Below the pieces are notes generated by a model that did not search any database, was not told the origin of the DNA, and saw only the letters and a list, made by a program, of their open reading frames with translations. A DNA stretch of 62,000 bases from Mesostigma viride (lineage: Eukaryota > Streptophyta > Mesostigmatophyceae > Mesostigmatales > Mesostigmataceae), in the NCBI GenBank assembly GCA_009746045.1, contig RPFO01000434.1, positions 45,001-107,000 of the forward strand. The letters are read 5' to 3'. Within the stretch, counting starts at the first letter, position 1. Every line of letters begins with the position of its first letter. The position numbers were made by a program, and so were the translations under genes. Positions 27,327 to 36,654 of this stretch are shown one piece after another.

Positions 27327-28738
27327 ATCACCTTAAGAAAAGCCCTCTTGAAATCAATCAGCACAGAGCTGTACGCAATGCCCTTGACCAGGAAAGACAG
27401 ATATATACACAGAACAATCCTCCAGGTATCATGCAGCATCCCAGGCGTATACAACTCCTCATCTGTCAGCTCCCCCGTGCCATGGTACTCAGTCACAACT
27501 GGCCTCACATGTGGCACCTGCACACCGTCTATCTCCTTCAGCTTGAGCACAAACAAGAGCCTTAGCAACTGATGCTCCCTGGGCAACTCATCCACAGGCT
27601 CAGCACAGTTAGACACTATCCAGTCATGCCCACTGGAGACAAACCCTAGAATCCATGCCTTAGCCATCTTGGGGCTTTGCATCAACTCTACCAACTGGTG
27701 CCAGGAAATAGGACTGTGACCAGCAATCTGGTACTTGTGCACCCCCAAGTCCCGTGGATCTAGGGTGGTTGGGATGATCAACAAGTCCTCAGCAATGGGC
27801 TCCTTGCCTTCAGGCCCCACACTCTGCTGCCCCTTCACAGCCTTGACTGCCACAGCTAGACCCTTGGAGTAGTGATATCTCTGGAGGGGCAAACTGCCGT
27901 GACCTTCTAGTGCAAGCTCATCTGCTGACAGAGTCACTCCTGGCATGCACAAGAAATTCTGGCCCAAAATGGCAGGCCCCTGGTACCCTTCCACCACACA
28001 GAACGCAGTGGGGACACCCAGGATAGGCACAGTCACTTCCCCTAGGATCTTCATTGTTACAGTGCCCGTAAAGTCACTCACTGCCCTGCAGCCAGCCTTA
28101 TTCACCTTCAGGCCCTGAGCATCCTCCACCCTGATGATAGACACCTCTGAGTTAGTATCCACTTCTAGGGTAGCAGCCCAGCAAGAACCCCATTCAGTCA
28201 ACTTAGATACCTTGGGATCCTTGTGCTTGTTGAACATGAGCGACCGGACAATGTCTGCCATGAGTGGCCTCTTGGACCCTGGTGCAGGCCCAGCCCCCGT
28301 TGGCTCCACCACAGGTGATGCAGTTGCCTCCTGCACCTCATCATCATCAGAGGGATAGCCACCTCCCACGTCAGTGACAGGCACATCAACTACCTGGTCC
28401 TTAACCTGGCCCTCCAGCCAACACTGGGGTCCAGGCCCGTCTGCAGGCCAGATTGCATGTGGCTTGCGTTCCTTGACGTTGGCCCAGCTCAACCTGTAAA
28501 CATGCCTGGGATTACTCTCCAAGGCCACAAGGCAGGAACGATTGGCATCTTCCACACAGGTCACCACCCCGTTCTGCCACTTGCCCCTCTTGCCCTGCAT
28601 TGATGGCTCCTTCCACATTCTGACCTTCAGCCCCACCTGAGGCCTCAGCACATTCCAGCCCCTATCCTTGCGTCTCAACTGAGCAAACACCCTGTCTGCT
28701 TTCCTCAAGCATGCCTGGACCACTTCCTGGGCTAGCAT
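27278..28738 (-). CDS. Retrotransposon retropepsin-like domain and N-terminal half of reverse transcriptase
   Basis: The first 90 residues look like an integrase C-terminal/SH3-like tail (GWNVLRPQVGLKVRMWKE). Around residues 165-250 a retropepsin-like segment appears: WAATLEVDTNSEVSIIRVED, then hydrophobic strands, then GPAILGQNFL. DTN stands where DSG or DTG is usual; ILGQNFL matches the ILGxDFL flap-side motif. An RT N-terminus follows (MQSPKMAKAW, TPGMLHDTWRIV, VLIDFKRAFL). The ORF overlaps the end of the integrase ORF by seven bases (ATGCTAG). Protease between integrase and RT is not the standard copia order. Confidence 0.7.
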   Translation of the reverse strand: MLAQEVVQACLRKADRVFAQLRRKDRGWNVLRPQVGLKVRMWKEPSMQGKRGKWQNGVVTCVEDANRSCLVALESNPRHVYRLSWANVKERKPHAIWPADGPGPQCWLEGQVKDQVVDVPVTDVGGGYPSDDDEVQEATASPVVEPTGAGPAPGSKRPLMADIVRSLMFNKHKDPKVSKLTEWGSCWAATLEVDTNSEVSIIRVEDAQGLKVNKAGCRAVSDFTGTVTMKILGEVTVPILGVPTAFCVVEGYQGPAILGQNFLCMPGVTLSADELALEGHGSLPLQRYHYSKGLAVAVKAVKGQQSVGPEGKEPIAEDLLIIPTTLDPRDLGVHKYQIAGHSPISWHQLVELMQSPKMAKAWILGFVSSGHDWIVSNCAEPVDELPREHQLLRLLFVLKLKEIDGVQVPHVRPVVTEYHGTGELTDEELYTPGMLHDTWRIVLCIYLSFLVKGIAYSSVLIDFKRAFLKVMWSRPRRRGVISLPSL

Positions 28739-29700
28739 CCAAACTGCAGTGCTACAGGATTGACAGCCACCCCGTCATAATAGTAGTTTATTCTGAGGTT
28801 CAACTGTTCTTCCACCTGCCTGGTCCACACTGCCCTCTCCAAAGCAGATGCTACCAGTGGCACCTTAGGTTCTGCCAGCACTACGGTCTTGACCTCCCTG
28901 ATGGATCTCTCCACAGCACCTTGCTGTCCATGGCTCTCCCTGGGCGTGACCAGCAGCTTGCATGGCAGTTGCTCCTGCTGTGACAGTAGGCACTCAAACT
29001 GAATATCAGCCTGTACTGTCTTGTACACCCCAAAGCCTGGTAAGAGAGTCTGCAAGCCCAGCAGCAGGGTATTCCCCTTCATATCTGGCAGAATCTGGAG
29101 CAGCCTGTACCTGCTAAATCTGTCCACTGCCACCAAAATGTATAAGCCCCTGATATGCTGGACGTCTACCTGGATGTCCCCCTTCTCCCTGGCAGGCTCC
29201 CTAGCATGGGACCTTGGCTTCTTGGCAGCATTCTCCTTACAAGCACATTGCTCAGCTGCAGCCCTGCATGCTTCCCTCAGTGGCTCATCTCCAATCTTCC
29301 AACCAAACATCTCAGCCATGGCTGTGTGACCAAAGATATTGTGCAGCCTGCGTCCAGCATCCGTGTAGCTCAGTTGCCTAGCCAGATTACGCACCTGGGA
29401 AGACGCCTGGACGGGCCCTGCGTGTGAGGACGCAACATCCACCTTCTGCATCTTGGATCCAGAGGACCCAGCAGACCCTCCCAGCAGAGCATCTAGGCTC
29501 CCAGAGCCAACCCTGTCTGGGGACCCTCCACCTGTTGACAGTTGAGGGGATTGTTGTGCTGCAGCATGCATGCAATCTTGTGGAATGAGAACATCAGTAC
29601 ACCCCTGGTGCTGATCAGAGGTGGCACCCTGCCCAGATTTATTTACATGTGAAGCTGTGTCCCCACAGGGTGTCTCACTATGTACACGGGACTGCTTCAC
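28732..29700 (-). CDS. Retrotransposon integrase
   Basis: An N-terminal Ser/Gly/Gln-rich linker is followed by a zinc-binding-like block (RLHNIFGHTAMAEMFG ... CACKENAAKK). The catalytic core comes next: GDIQVDVQHIRGLYILVAVD with DRFSRY, then TVQADIQFECLL, then SHGQQGAVERSIREVK, giving the D, D, E triad in order. It ends at TAG 28732-28734. There is no ATG at its start. It is in the same frame as the gag zinc-knuckle frame and is separated from it only by the TGA at 29704-29706, so it is probably made as a gag-pol readthrough product. Confidence 0.85.
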   Translation of the reverse strand: MKQSRVHSETPCGDTASHVNKSGQGATSDQHQGCTDVLIPQDCMHAAAQQSPQLSTGGGSPDRVGSGSLDALLGGSAGSSGSKMQKVDVASSHAGPVQASSQVRNLARQLSYTDAGRRLHNIFGHTAMAEMFGWKIGDEPLREACRAAAEQCACKENAAKKPRSHAREPAREKGDIQVDVQHIRGLYILVAVDRFSRYRLLQILPDMKGNTLLLGLQTLLPGFGVYKTVQADIQFECLLSQQEQLPCKLLVTPRESHGQQGAVERSIREVKTVVLAEPKVPLVASALERAVWTRQVEEQLNLRINYYYDGVAVNPVALQFGC

Positions 29701-29706
29701 TAGTCA
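29698..29706 (-). promoter_or_regulatory. Leaky-stop context between gag and pol (UGA CUA G)
   Basis: On the - strand the gag frame ends AAG TGA CTA GTG and the integrase frame continues in register. UGA followed by CUA is an established readthrough-promoting context. This suggests gag-pol is made by suppression of this stop rather than by frameshifting. Confidence 0.55.
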
Positions 29707-31026
29707 CTTCTGATCAGACTGCCCCTTCTTCTTGTTTGGGCAATCCCTCTTCCAGTGACCTTCCTTGCCACAAGCAAAACACTTGCTCTTGCCAGACCCT
29801 CCCCCTGGGGCCTTGCTGTCCTGCTTGTTCTGGTTGCCTGAGGCCTGATTGTTATTCTGCCCCTGGCCACCACCCTTACCCTGCTGATGGCTGTTACGGT
29901 TGCCAGACTGGTTCCCCTGATTCTGGTTCCCCTGCTGACCCCTCCACCACCCTGGTTCTGCTCCTTCTGGGCCTGCTTCCTTCTCCTGCTACCATACCGT
30001 GTCCCAGATGGGGTACGGTTCTTGCCCTGGCTAGCCTGAGACGCTGACCCTCCCTGAGAACTGATACCCTTGCAGGTAGGGACCCGGGTCCTGAAGTTTA
30101 GTATCACACGCTTCAGAGCCCCCCAGGTGCCATCAGTGAGATCACAGAGCTGCCTAGCAGTAGCCCTACCTTCCTCTGACAAGCCCATCTTATCAAAGAA
30201 GTGGTCTGCTGCTGCCCTGACTGTCACACTGAAGCCCTGCTTCTTGCCTGCCTCCACGATCAACTCAAACCTGGCCAGCTCAGCAGCCACCTCACCCTTG
30301 ATCTCAAACTCATCAAATTCTCTCTTCTTTTCCATGGTGAGATTGTGAACCCTGTCAGAAAACTCCTCCTTGATGTCATCCAGGAACTGCAGCCAAGTGT
30401 GCCCCTCTTTCAGAGCATGCCTAGCCATGTCATTGACCCTTTCAGACGACCCCTTGTTTGCGGTGGAAGAGTGAAACACCCTGACAATATCCACACCTGC
30501 TGCGACAGAGCCCACAACTAGCTTCATGTCATCAAGCCATTTATCCAGGTTGTCTTGCTTCAGGGAGGGTTGAGCGCTTTCTGCCCATTCATGACTGTCA
30601 CAGCATCAGAAAATGGACGGGTGCCAGGCAACACACTCCCCACACGCACTGGTGGTGCCTGGGGAGGGTCAATCCTAGCCTCCAAACGCTCGGGCAACAT
30701 ACCAGACACCCTATCGTGAACAGCAGCTTGCTTTGCAGCACGCACACCTGGGGTGACGATGGCGTCCTCCTCACCAGGCGTTGTGAGCACCACTGCATCC
30801 GTAGGTCGCCTGGCACGCTTGACTTTCTCCGCCTCAGCTTGCCCATCACGCCACCGCTTGTGTGTTCTCCCGGCCTGGGGTCCATCTCTGGGATAGGTTG
30901 CCCAGCTGGCGCCTCCACGCCCCTCTCCTCCATCGCCTCCCCTTCCTCTCTGGCGATGTCCTCCTCTGCCGTTCGCTCCCGTTGCTCCTCGAATGTCGCC
31001 GCACCCCGGCTTGCCCTCCTAGGCAT
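29704..31026 (-). CDS. Retrotransposon gag with CCHC zinc knuckle (frame-broken)
   Basis: ATG at 31026 (MPRRASRGAATFEEQRERTA) starts an acidic/Pro-rich N-terminus. Frame changes lie near 30820 and 30560-30590. The core follows (KWLDDMKLVVGSVAAG, ARHALKEGHTWLQFLDDIKE, DGTWGALKRVILNFRT), helical as in retrotransposon capsids. After another frame change near 29940, an Asn/Gln/Gly-rich linker leads to CFACGKEGHWKRDC, a perfect C-x2-C-x4-H-x4-C knuckle, and then TGA at 29704-29706 followed by CTAG. Three frames are needed, so either indels have accumulated or the assembly has homopolymer errors. Confidence 0.75.
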
Positions 31027-31094
31027 TATATACAATGGCTGCGACCAACTTTGCAACAAGAAAACAGCAAACTCTCCACCTATCCTCCACCCCC

Positions 31095-32058
31095 TCAAGC
31101 CTCGTTTTCAGACGAAGCTTCTCCTGCAACCGGTGCAGGTGCTGGCTCGTGGAACGGTCCCTCCACCGGATTCAATGGCTGCCCCTGGTCGTCGTGAGTA
31201 GGCACAGGCCTAATAACCACCGGAAGCCTCAAACCATACGCGTAATCACGTATCCAGCGAGAACGCCCCCACCTCACAAATGGGCCTCACCTAAACCAAC
31301 GTTGTCGTCAATGTGGTAGCGATTAAGCTCGTCCCGCTGCGCCTGCTCACGGCCCTCCTGAGAGCCGTCGCCCTCGTGACGCCTCTGGGCCGGCTGTACT
31401 ACCGCCCCTGCTGGCTGATCTACGAAGTCGTAGAAGGCGTCGTCGGCTGAGACCTCTCGACCGCCAACCACGTCGACAGTCAAACTTAGCTGGTTTAACT
31501 CTCGGCGAGAATGTGGAGTATCCCGACTAGTGTAGATGGAGAAGGGATTAAGAGTAATGAAGACACGATCAGCAGCGCCTCTGGTCAACTCTAAGACAGA
31601 GTGCGCCAGATTCTGGCACTCTGCCACCAACGCCTGCGTACTGCCACGAACGATGGCCTCCCGCCTGTCCCGGGCGACCTGCACCACGTTTGGCACGCCG
31701 GTGTAGTCGTCCCCAAGGCGGAGATTGGCGACAAGGTCGTTTATCTCTCGGGCACCCCCGAGGCTTATGGCAATTATCTGCAAAAGCAGAGTGACCACCT
31801 GCTCAAACGCGAATGCGTTTGTGTGGCCAGCCCGCCAAGACGCTGGCAGCCTTCTGATGATTTCCGCGAGGTCCTCGCGAAATCTCAGCAGCTGCTCGGC
31901 TGCTCCTCGGACGTACTCGCCCGGTGCCGACACCGCACGAATATTTCGGCGCACTTCCCCGAGTCCTCGTGCCCTCCTGCGGGTACTGGACTGGACGCCG
32001 CTACCGTTGCTGCACGCGCAAAGGTGTTTGTCCTAGCTTCAGAGTCCGAATTCGACAT
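31095..32058 (-). CDS. Extra ORF (ORF0) between the 5' LTR and gag
   Basis: Starts with ATG at 32058 (MSNSDSEARTNTFARAATVA), 25 bases inside the 5' LTR boundary. After a frame change near 31970 it continues through LLRFREDLAEIIRRLPASW, FEQVVTLLLQIIAISLGGA and VPNVVQVARDRREAIV. After a second change near 31275 it ends EPAPAPVAGEASSENEA before a stop at 31095. The middle is helical and capsid-like in composition, but I do not recognise it. It is about 320 codons in total. Copia elements normally start with gag here, so this is either an N-terminal gag-related protein or an additional ORF. Confidence 0.5.
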
Positions 32059-32082
32059 ATCCGTCGACCAGACTGTAATACG

Positions 32083-32726
32083 ATTTAGATGAACGCGGAT
32101 CAGTGAGTTTCTGGTCTTCCCAAGATGTGATGAATGGAGCCATGGTTTCAACCAGCGGCTTTTAACCTTTACCACAGTTGCCTCACTACCCTGTGGTCAC
32201 TAGCCTGAGGCGGCAGTACCCACGGACGGTGTTGGGAAAAGACGCTTGGCCACTGCTGTGTCCGAGCCTTTCTAGGTCTCACCATTGCTGCCAGGCCTTG
32301 CACGCCTTGGCAGGTCCGCCACTGTCAATTTCCTTGGTTGCATCAATCCAGGACGTCTGTCCTTCCATGAATGACAGTAACGCTCTGGATTTATCCGTCA
32401 TGACAAGTACCCGTCCATCCCAGGCCTGCAGGACTGCCAGTCCTGAAGTCCTGTGACATTCTTGGTACCATCAACCAATATTGACCACAGTACCTCCTAG
32501 TGACAGTCGGTCCTGTGACACGTAACGTGTGATGGTTCACCCAACACTGCCACGTGCCCTGTCCCTCACGTGTCCTTAGTCCTGGTACTGCTGTAGCGTC
32601 CGGCGGCATTACTTCGGGACTTGATAACTCTCAAGTTCCTTGTCCAAATGAGGCGTTTAGCACGGCGTTGGAAAGGCCACTTCAGGTATGATATGCTTAG
32701 CATATTGCATCACCAATATGCTAACT
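32083..32726 (-). repeat. 5' LTR
   Basis: 644 bp, nearly identical to 24558-25201. On the - strand it begins AGTTAGCATATTGG and ends CATCTAAAT. It lacks the canonical TG...CA. Confidence 0.95.
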
Positions 32727-32731
32727 GCATG
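32727..32731. repeat. Target-site duplication of the LTR retrotransposon (right)
   Basis: GCATG immediately follows the LTR and matches 24553-24557. Confidence 0.75.
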
Positions 32732-32826
32732 TGCTGATGTGAGCGTCAATTACCTGGCGCATCCTGATGCCGTGCGCGTCCGCGGCGTTGGCTCGGTCGG
32801 CGACAGCTAGGCGGTTATCAGTGCAA

Positions 32827-33030
32827 TGCATGTGTGTATGTGTATGTGCGTGTGCGTGTGCGTGTGCGTGTGCGTGTGCGTGTGCGTGTGCGTGTGCGTG
32901 TGCGTGTGCGTGTGCGTGTGCGTGTGCGTGTGCGTGTGCGTGTGCGTGTGCGTGTGCGTACACGTGCGTGTGCGTGTGCGTGTGCGTGTGCGTGTGCGTG
33001 TGCGTGTGCGTGTGCGTGTGCGTGTGCGTG
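32827..33030. repeat. (TGTGCG)n hexanucleotide array
   Basis: About 200 bp of alternating purine-pyrimidine hexamers, a potential Z-DNA former, interrupted once near 32958 (GTACACG). Confidence 0.95.
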
Positions 33031-33074
33031 AAGAGTGGGCAAGGCCACGTGAGCGTGTGCGACGGTGGAGAGTG

Positions 33075-34110
33075 GGCAAGGGCAAGGGCAAGGGCAAGGG
33101 CAAGGGCAAGGGCAAGGGCAAGGGCAAGGGCAAGGGCAAGGGCAAGGGCAAGGGCAAGGGCAAGGGCAAGGGCAAGGGCAAGGGCAAGGGCAAGGGCAAG
33201 GGCAAGGGCAAGGGCAAGGGCAAGGGCAAGGGCAAGGGCAAGGGCAAGGGCAAGGGCAAGGGCAAGGGCAAGGGCAAGGGCAAGGGCAAGGGCAAGGGCA
33301 AGGGCAAGGGCAAGGGCAAGGGCAAGGGCAAGGGCAAGGGCAAGGGCAAGGGCAAGGGCAAGGGCAAGGGCAAGGGCAAGGGCAAGGGCAAGGGCAAGGG
33401 CAAGGGCAAGGGCAAGGGCAAGGGCAAGGGCAAGGGCAACTAGGGCAAGGGCAAGGGCAAGGGCAAGGGCAAGGGCAAGGGCAAGGGCAAGGGCAGGGGC
33501 AAGGGTAAGGGCAAGGGCAAGGGCAAGGGCAAGGGCAAGGGCAAGGGCAAGGGCAAGGGCAAGGGCAAGGGCAAGGGCAAGGGCAAGGGCAAGGGCAAGG
33601 GCAAGGGCAAGGGCAAGGGCAAGGGCAAGGGCAAGGGCAAGGGCAAGGGCAAGGGCAAGGGCAAGGGCAAGGGCAAGGGCAAGGGCAAGGGCAAGGGCAA
33701 GGGCAAGGGCAAGGGCAAGGGCAAGGGCAAGGGCAAGGGCAAGGGCAAGGGCAAGGGCAAGGGCAAGGGCAAGGGCAAGGGCAAGGGCAAGGGCAAGGGC
33801 AAGGGCAAGGGCAAGGGCAAGGGCAAGGGCAAGGGCAAGGGCAAGGGCAATTGGGCAAGGGCAAGGGCAAGGGCAAGGGCAAGGGCAAGGGCAAGGGCAA
33901 GGGCAAGGGCAAGGGCAAGGGCAAGGGCAAGGGCAAGGGCAAGGGCAAGGGCAAGGGCAAGGGCAAGGGCAAGGGCAAGGGCAAGGGCAAGGGCAAGGGC
34001 AAGGGCAAGGGCAAGGGCAAGGGCAAGGGCAAGGGCAAGGGCAAGGGCAAGGGCAAGGGCAAGGGCAAGGGCAAGGGCAAGGGCAAGGGCAAGGGCAAGG
34101 GCACAAGGGC
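33075..34110. repeat. (GGGCAA)n hexanucleotide array, about 1,035 bp
   Basis: About 170 units with very few interruptions (ACTAGG at 33440, GGCAGGGGC and GGGTAAGG near 33495-33505, ATTGGG at 33850). It is open in every frame (GKGKGK, ARARAR, GQGQGQ and reverse-strand equivalents); none of these is a gene. 34111-36136 has no gene I recognise apart from the region upstream of the next gene. Confidence 0.97.
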
Positions 34111-36118
34111 ATGTGCAACCTTGATTATGTTTGCGTTATAAGAGCGAGTTTGATGAACGCCAAGCGACATTACAGTCCATGTTCACAAATGCATCTTGAA
34201 ATTGCCTGCATTGGTAATTTTTCTTGACACTTCGTTTGTACCCGTGACCGTGCGTAATGCATTATCATGTCAACTTGTTGAGGATTTTAGCATGCGTCGT
34301 CAAGTTATTAAGCGCATTTGCAAACTGAGGAAGCTGCGTTGCTGTGCACCAGCTGCTTTTCCGGTACAACCGCAAATTTACTTTGGAGGATTTGCCAGCA
34401 ATACGGCTGGAATTTCCTTGTCCCAACCAAACTCCATGGTGATCGACCCGGCATCATCCAACAGCAGAGCCAACATGGAAGCCTCCTCCACGGCTGTACA
34501 TAGCTTACGTTGAAGCCGAGATAGCGACAGAACTTCCCTCGCGAGGGTTTTCTGGCTCCAAAATTCCCAGCCCGTAGCAACGTATGTATATTCTTCTTTT
34601 CGGGGTTTTCCTTATGTTGCAAAACAATCTCACCACCGTAATTTGTCATTCTCAATGAATATATATGTATATATATTGGAAGACGTTACGCCGTGATTAT
34701 CGTAGTACGCCAACCCCTTCAGGGTGACATCCGCTGTCACAAGTCGAGGGCGTATGGTCGTCATGAACGCCGGACAGCTGTAGCTGCTTGTCGAGCTCAT
34801 GGCGGGGCAAGTCGTGGCTTTGTACGACGAGCGTTGCTAATATCAAATCGATGTATCTTCTTAGCCGCGAAGCAACGACAACAAGCAGCTGGCATTATGG
34901 CGTTGCCAAGCAAAGAACCGACCATACCCAACACTCAACAGCTAGCCCGCCTGTTGAGTGTTGACACCATTCAACATTAACATTTCAAGAGCTTACTACT
35001 AGAGTTTACAATCATCTGGGCATTTCAACACCCAACGGCGCCACAACAATTCCGCCGGCCGGGGGGGTGGGGGGGCCGAGGGTAGCCCACGTGACACCTT
35101 AGGTCCAGCCTGCTGTTAAATTTTATCCGCGGTGCTCTTAAATTTTAGCGGATCTTTCGAAACATCCTTTTTTGTTCCGGGGGTTCCGAAGACAGTTGGA
35201 TCCCGCGCTGCAGCACATGAGCAATTGCAGTGCCAGCTAGTTGCAGTCGAGATTCTATTAAGTGAGACAACTATTCCTGGACGCATGGCGATCCAACGTC
35301 GTGGAAGGACTATTCTGTAGCGGCGGAGACAGTAACAGTGCTGCAAGAAACGAAGGGACCATCCGAAAAGGTGTAGTTGATTAATGGGGTGCAGGAGTGT
35401 GGAGCGTACGTTGGATCCTGGATTTTTTTTTTTTTTTTTTTGTATGCATGAACATTCTAGCTCGCTCCATCACCAGCTCTTAGAGCTGAGAAAAGGCCAC
35501 TTGGCACTTTGCTCTACGCGCATAGAAATCTGCTCGTCAGACTCCGACGGACGGTACGGCGGGTCCTTCTTGATTCCTTGAGAGCAGAGCCAAGTTCTTC
35601 TCCGGAACCCCCCGATTACACTTGGCCTCGCCGACCGCCGTTCACGTACTTAAGTCCGGACACCAGTGCCGGCGGAATATTGCAGCGCGCGAGGCCATGT
35701 ACTGTACGTCGAGTGGGAAAGATCGCCAATCGGCTTCATACGTACATAATTTCCCCACGTCTTGCCTCGTCTTGCGGACGCGAGGCCTGGCTACAGGCTC
35801 ACGTAATTCCCCAGGGTTTTGCTAGTGGCATTGAAGGTCCTGATATCCAGCAATCATGCACCTAGATGCCGCGCCATGAAATCACGATCGAATTCGAATG
35901 GAAGTCGCCGGAAGTAAGGACGTTGTATAAGCTGCCACGCGCGCGACGTAGTACGTATTACACCACGAAAGCTAAAAAATTCAGCCCCATCCCTCGCGCT
36001 GCAGTAGATCGATGCCTGGCGCCATGCAAGAATGGTGCCTTTAATATTGACGGAAAGCCGAAGTCGATCCGCAGCAGAGGCGGCATTAAGTCGCTATTGC
36101 AAGCAATATCGGTGTATA

Positions 36119-36136
36119 TAATATATATATGTATAT
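36119..36136 (+). promoter_or_regulatory. TA-rich stretch just upstream of the glycosyltransferase ATG
   Basis: TATAATATATATATGTATAT lies within 20 bases of the ATG. It may be a short TA microsatellite in the leader rather than a TATA box; no better core promoter is evident. Confidence 0.25.
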
Positions 36137-36654
36137 ATGCGGCCATGCAAACAGAAAGCTGGGCCATTCTGCATACTTTGCGTATTCTTCGTCGTAGTTT
36201 GCGCAATATTGGTGGGATGTGACGCAGGGGATAAGCGAAAGAGCGCGAAGCGCCCTTCCCTAGTAATTCGAGATAGGTCTGCCGGGCATCGCCGCTTCAT
36301 TATACCGCGGAGAAGCAAAGCTCATAAGGTGCCAGCTGGTGATCATGGCCATCCAGTACTATTGCCAGCACCTCAATTGTTCGAGTACGCCAGTCACACC
36401 TCACGGCGGGACACATCTTGGAACGACACCGTGGTCTCCATCCCTCATGTCCTTCACCGGATATTTACACACCGCAATGTGACGCAGCGCTTCCGCGAGG
36501 TACTCGAAATGGCGGGGGAGGTGGACCCTACGCTGGAGTTTACCCTCGCCGACTTCCCAACCGCAGAGAGCTTCATGGCAGCCCAGTGCGGGGAGAGGAT
36601 GGCGTGGGCATTCCGCATGCTGGTCCCTGGCGCCTACAAGGCAGACATTTACAG
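36137..36654 (+). CDS. GT32-type glycosyltransferase exon 1
   Basis: 172 codons plus two bases, ending GAC ATT TAC AG before GTACGA. It carries the membrane anchor, a basic stem (KRKSAKRPS) and the first half of the catalytic domain. Without splicing the frame would end at about 36700. Confidence 0.75.

Larger units (their letters stand above)
24558..32726 (-). mobile_element. LTR retrotransposon, copia-type integrase/RT order, 8.17 kb
   Basis: Two direct LTRs of 644 bp (24558-25201 and 32083-32726) differ at only two positions that I can see. The element is flanked by a 5-bp duplication. Coding order on the - strand is ORF0, gag with zinc knuckle, integrase, retropepsin-like domain, reverse transcriptase, RNase H. 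Integrase upstream of RT places it with the Ty1/copia (Pseudoviridae) group. The protease position is abnormal for that group. LTR ends are not TG...CA. Several single-base frame breaks interrupt the ORFs despite near-identical LTRs. It lies between the methyltransferase and glycosyltransferase genes. Confidence 0.9.

Noticed and set aside
32060-32082. tRNA primer-binding site after the 5' LTR
   Set aside because: A TGG-containing stretch is present, but I cannot match it to a tRNA 3' end with confidence, so no site is called.
32721-34227. Long ORFs of Ala-Arg, Gly-Lys, Gly-Gln, Pro-Cys and Ala-Leu dipeptides
   Set aside because: By-products of the (TGTGCG)n and (GGGCAA)n arrays on both strands.
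34196-35865. Short ORFs upstream of the glycosyltransferase
   Set aside because: None has a domain, a splice-linked partner or a consistent composition; probably intergenic.
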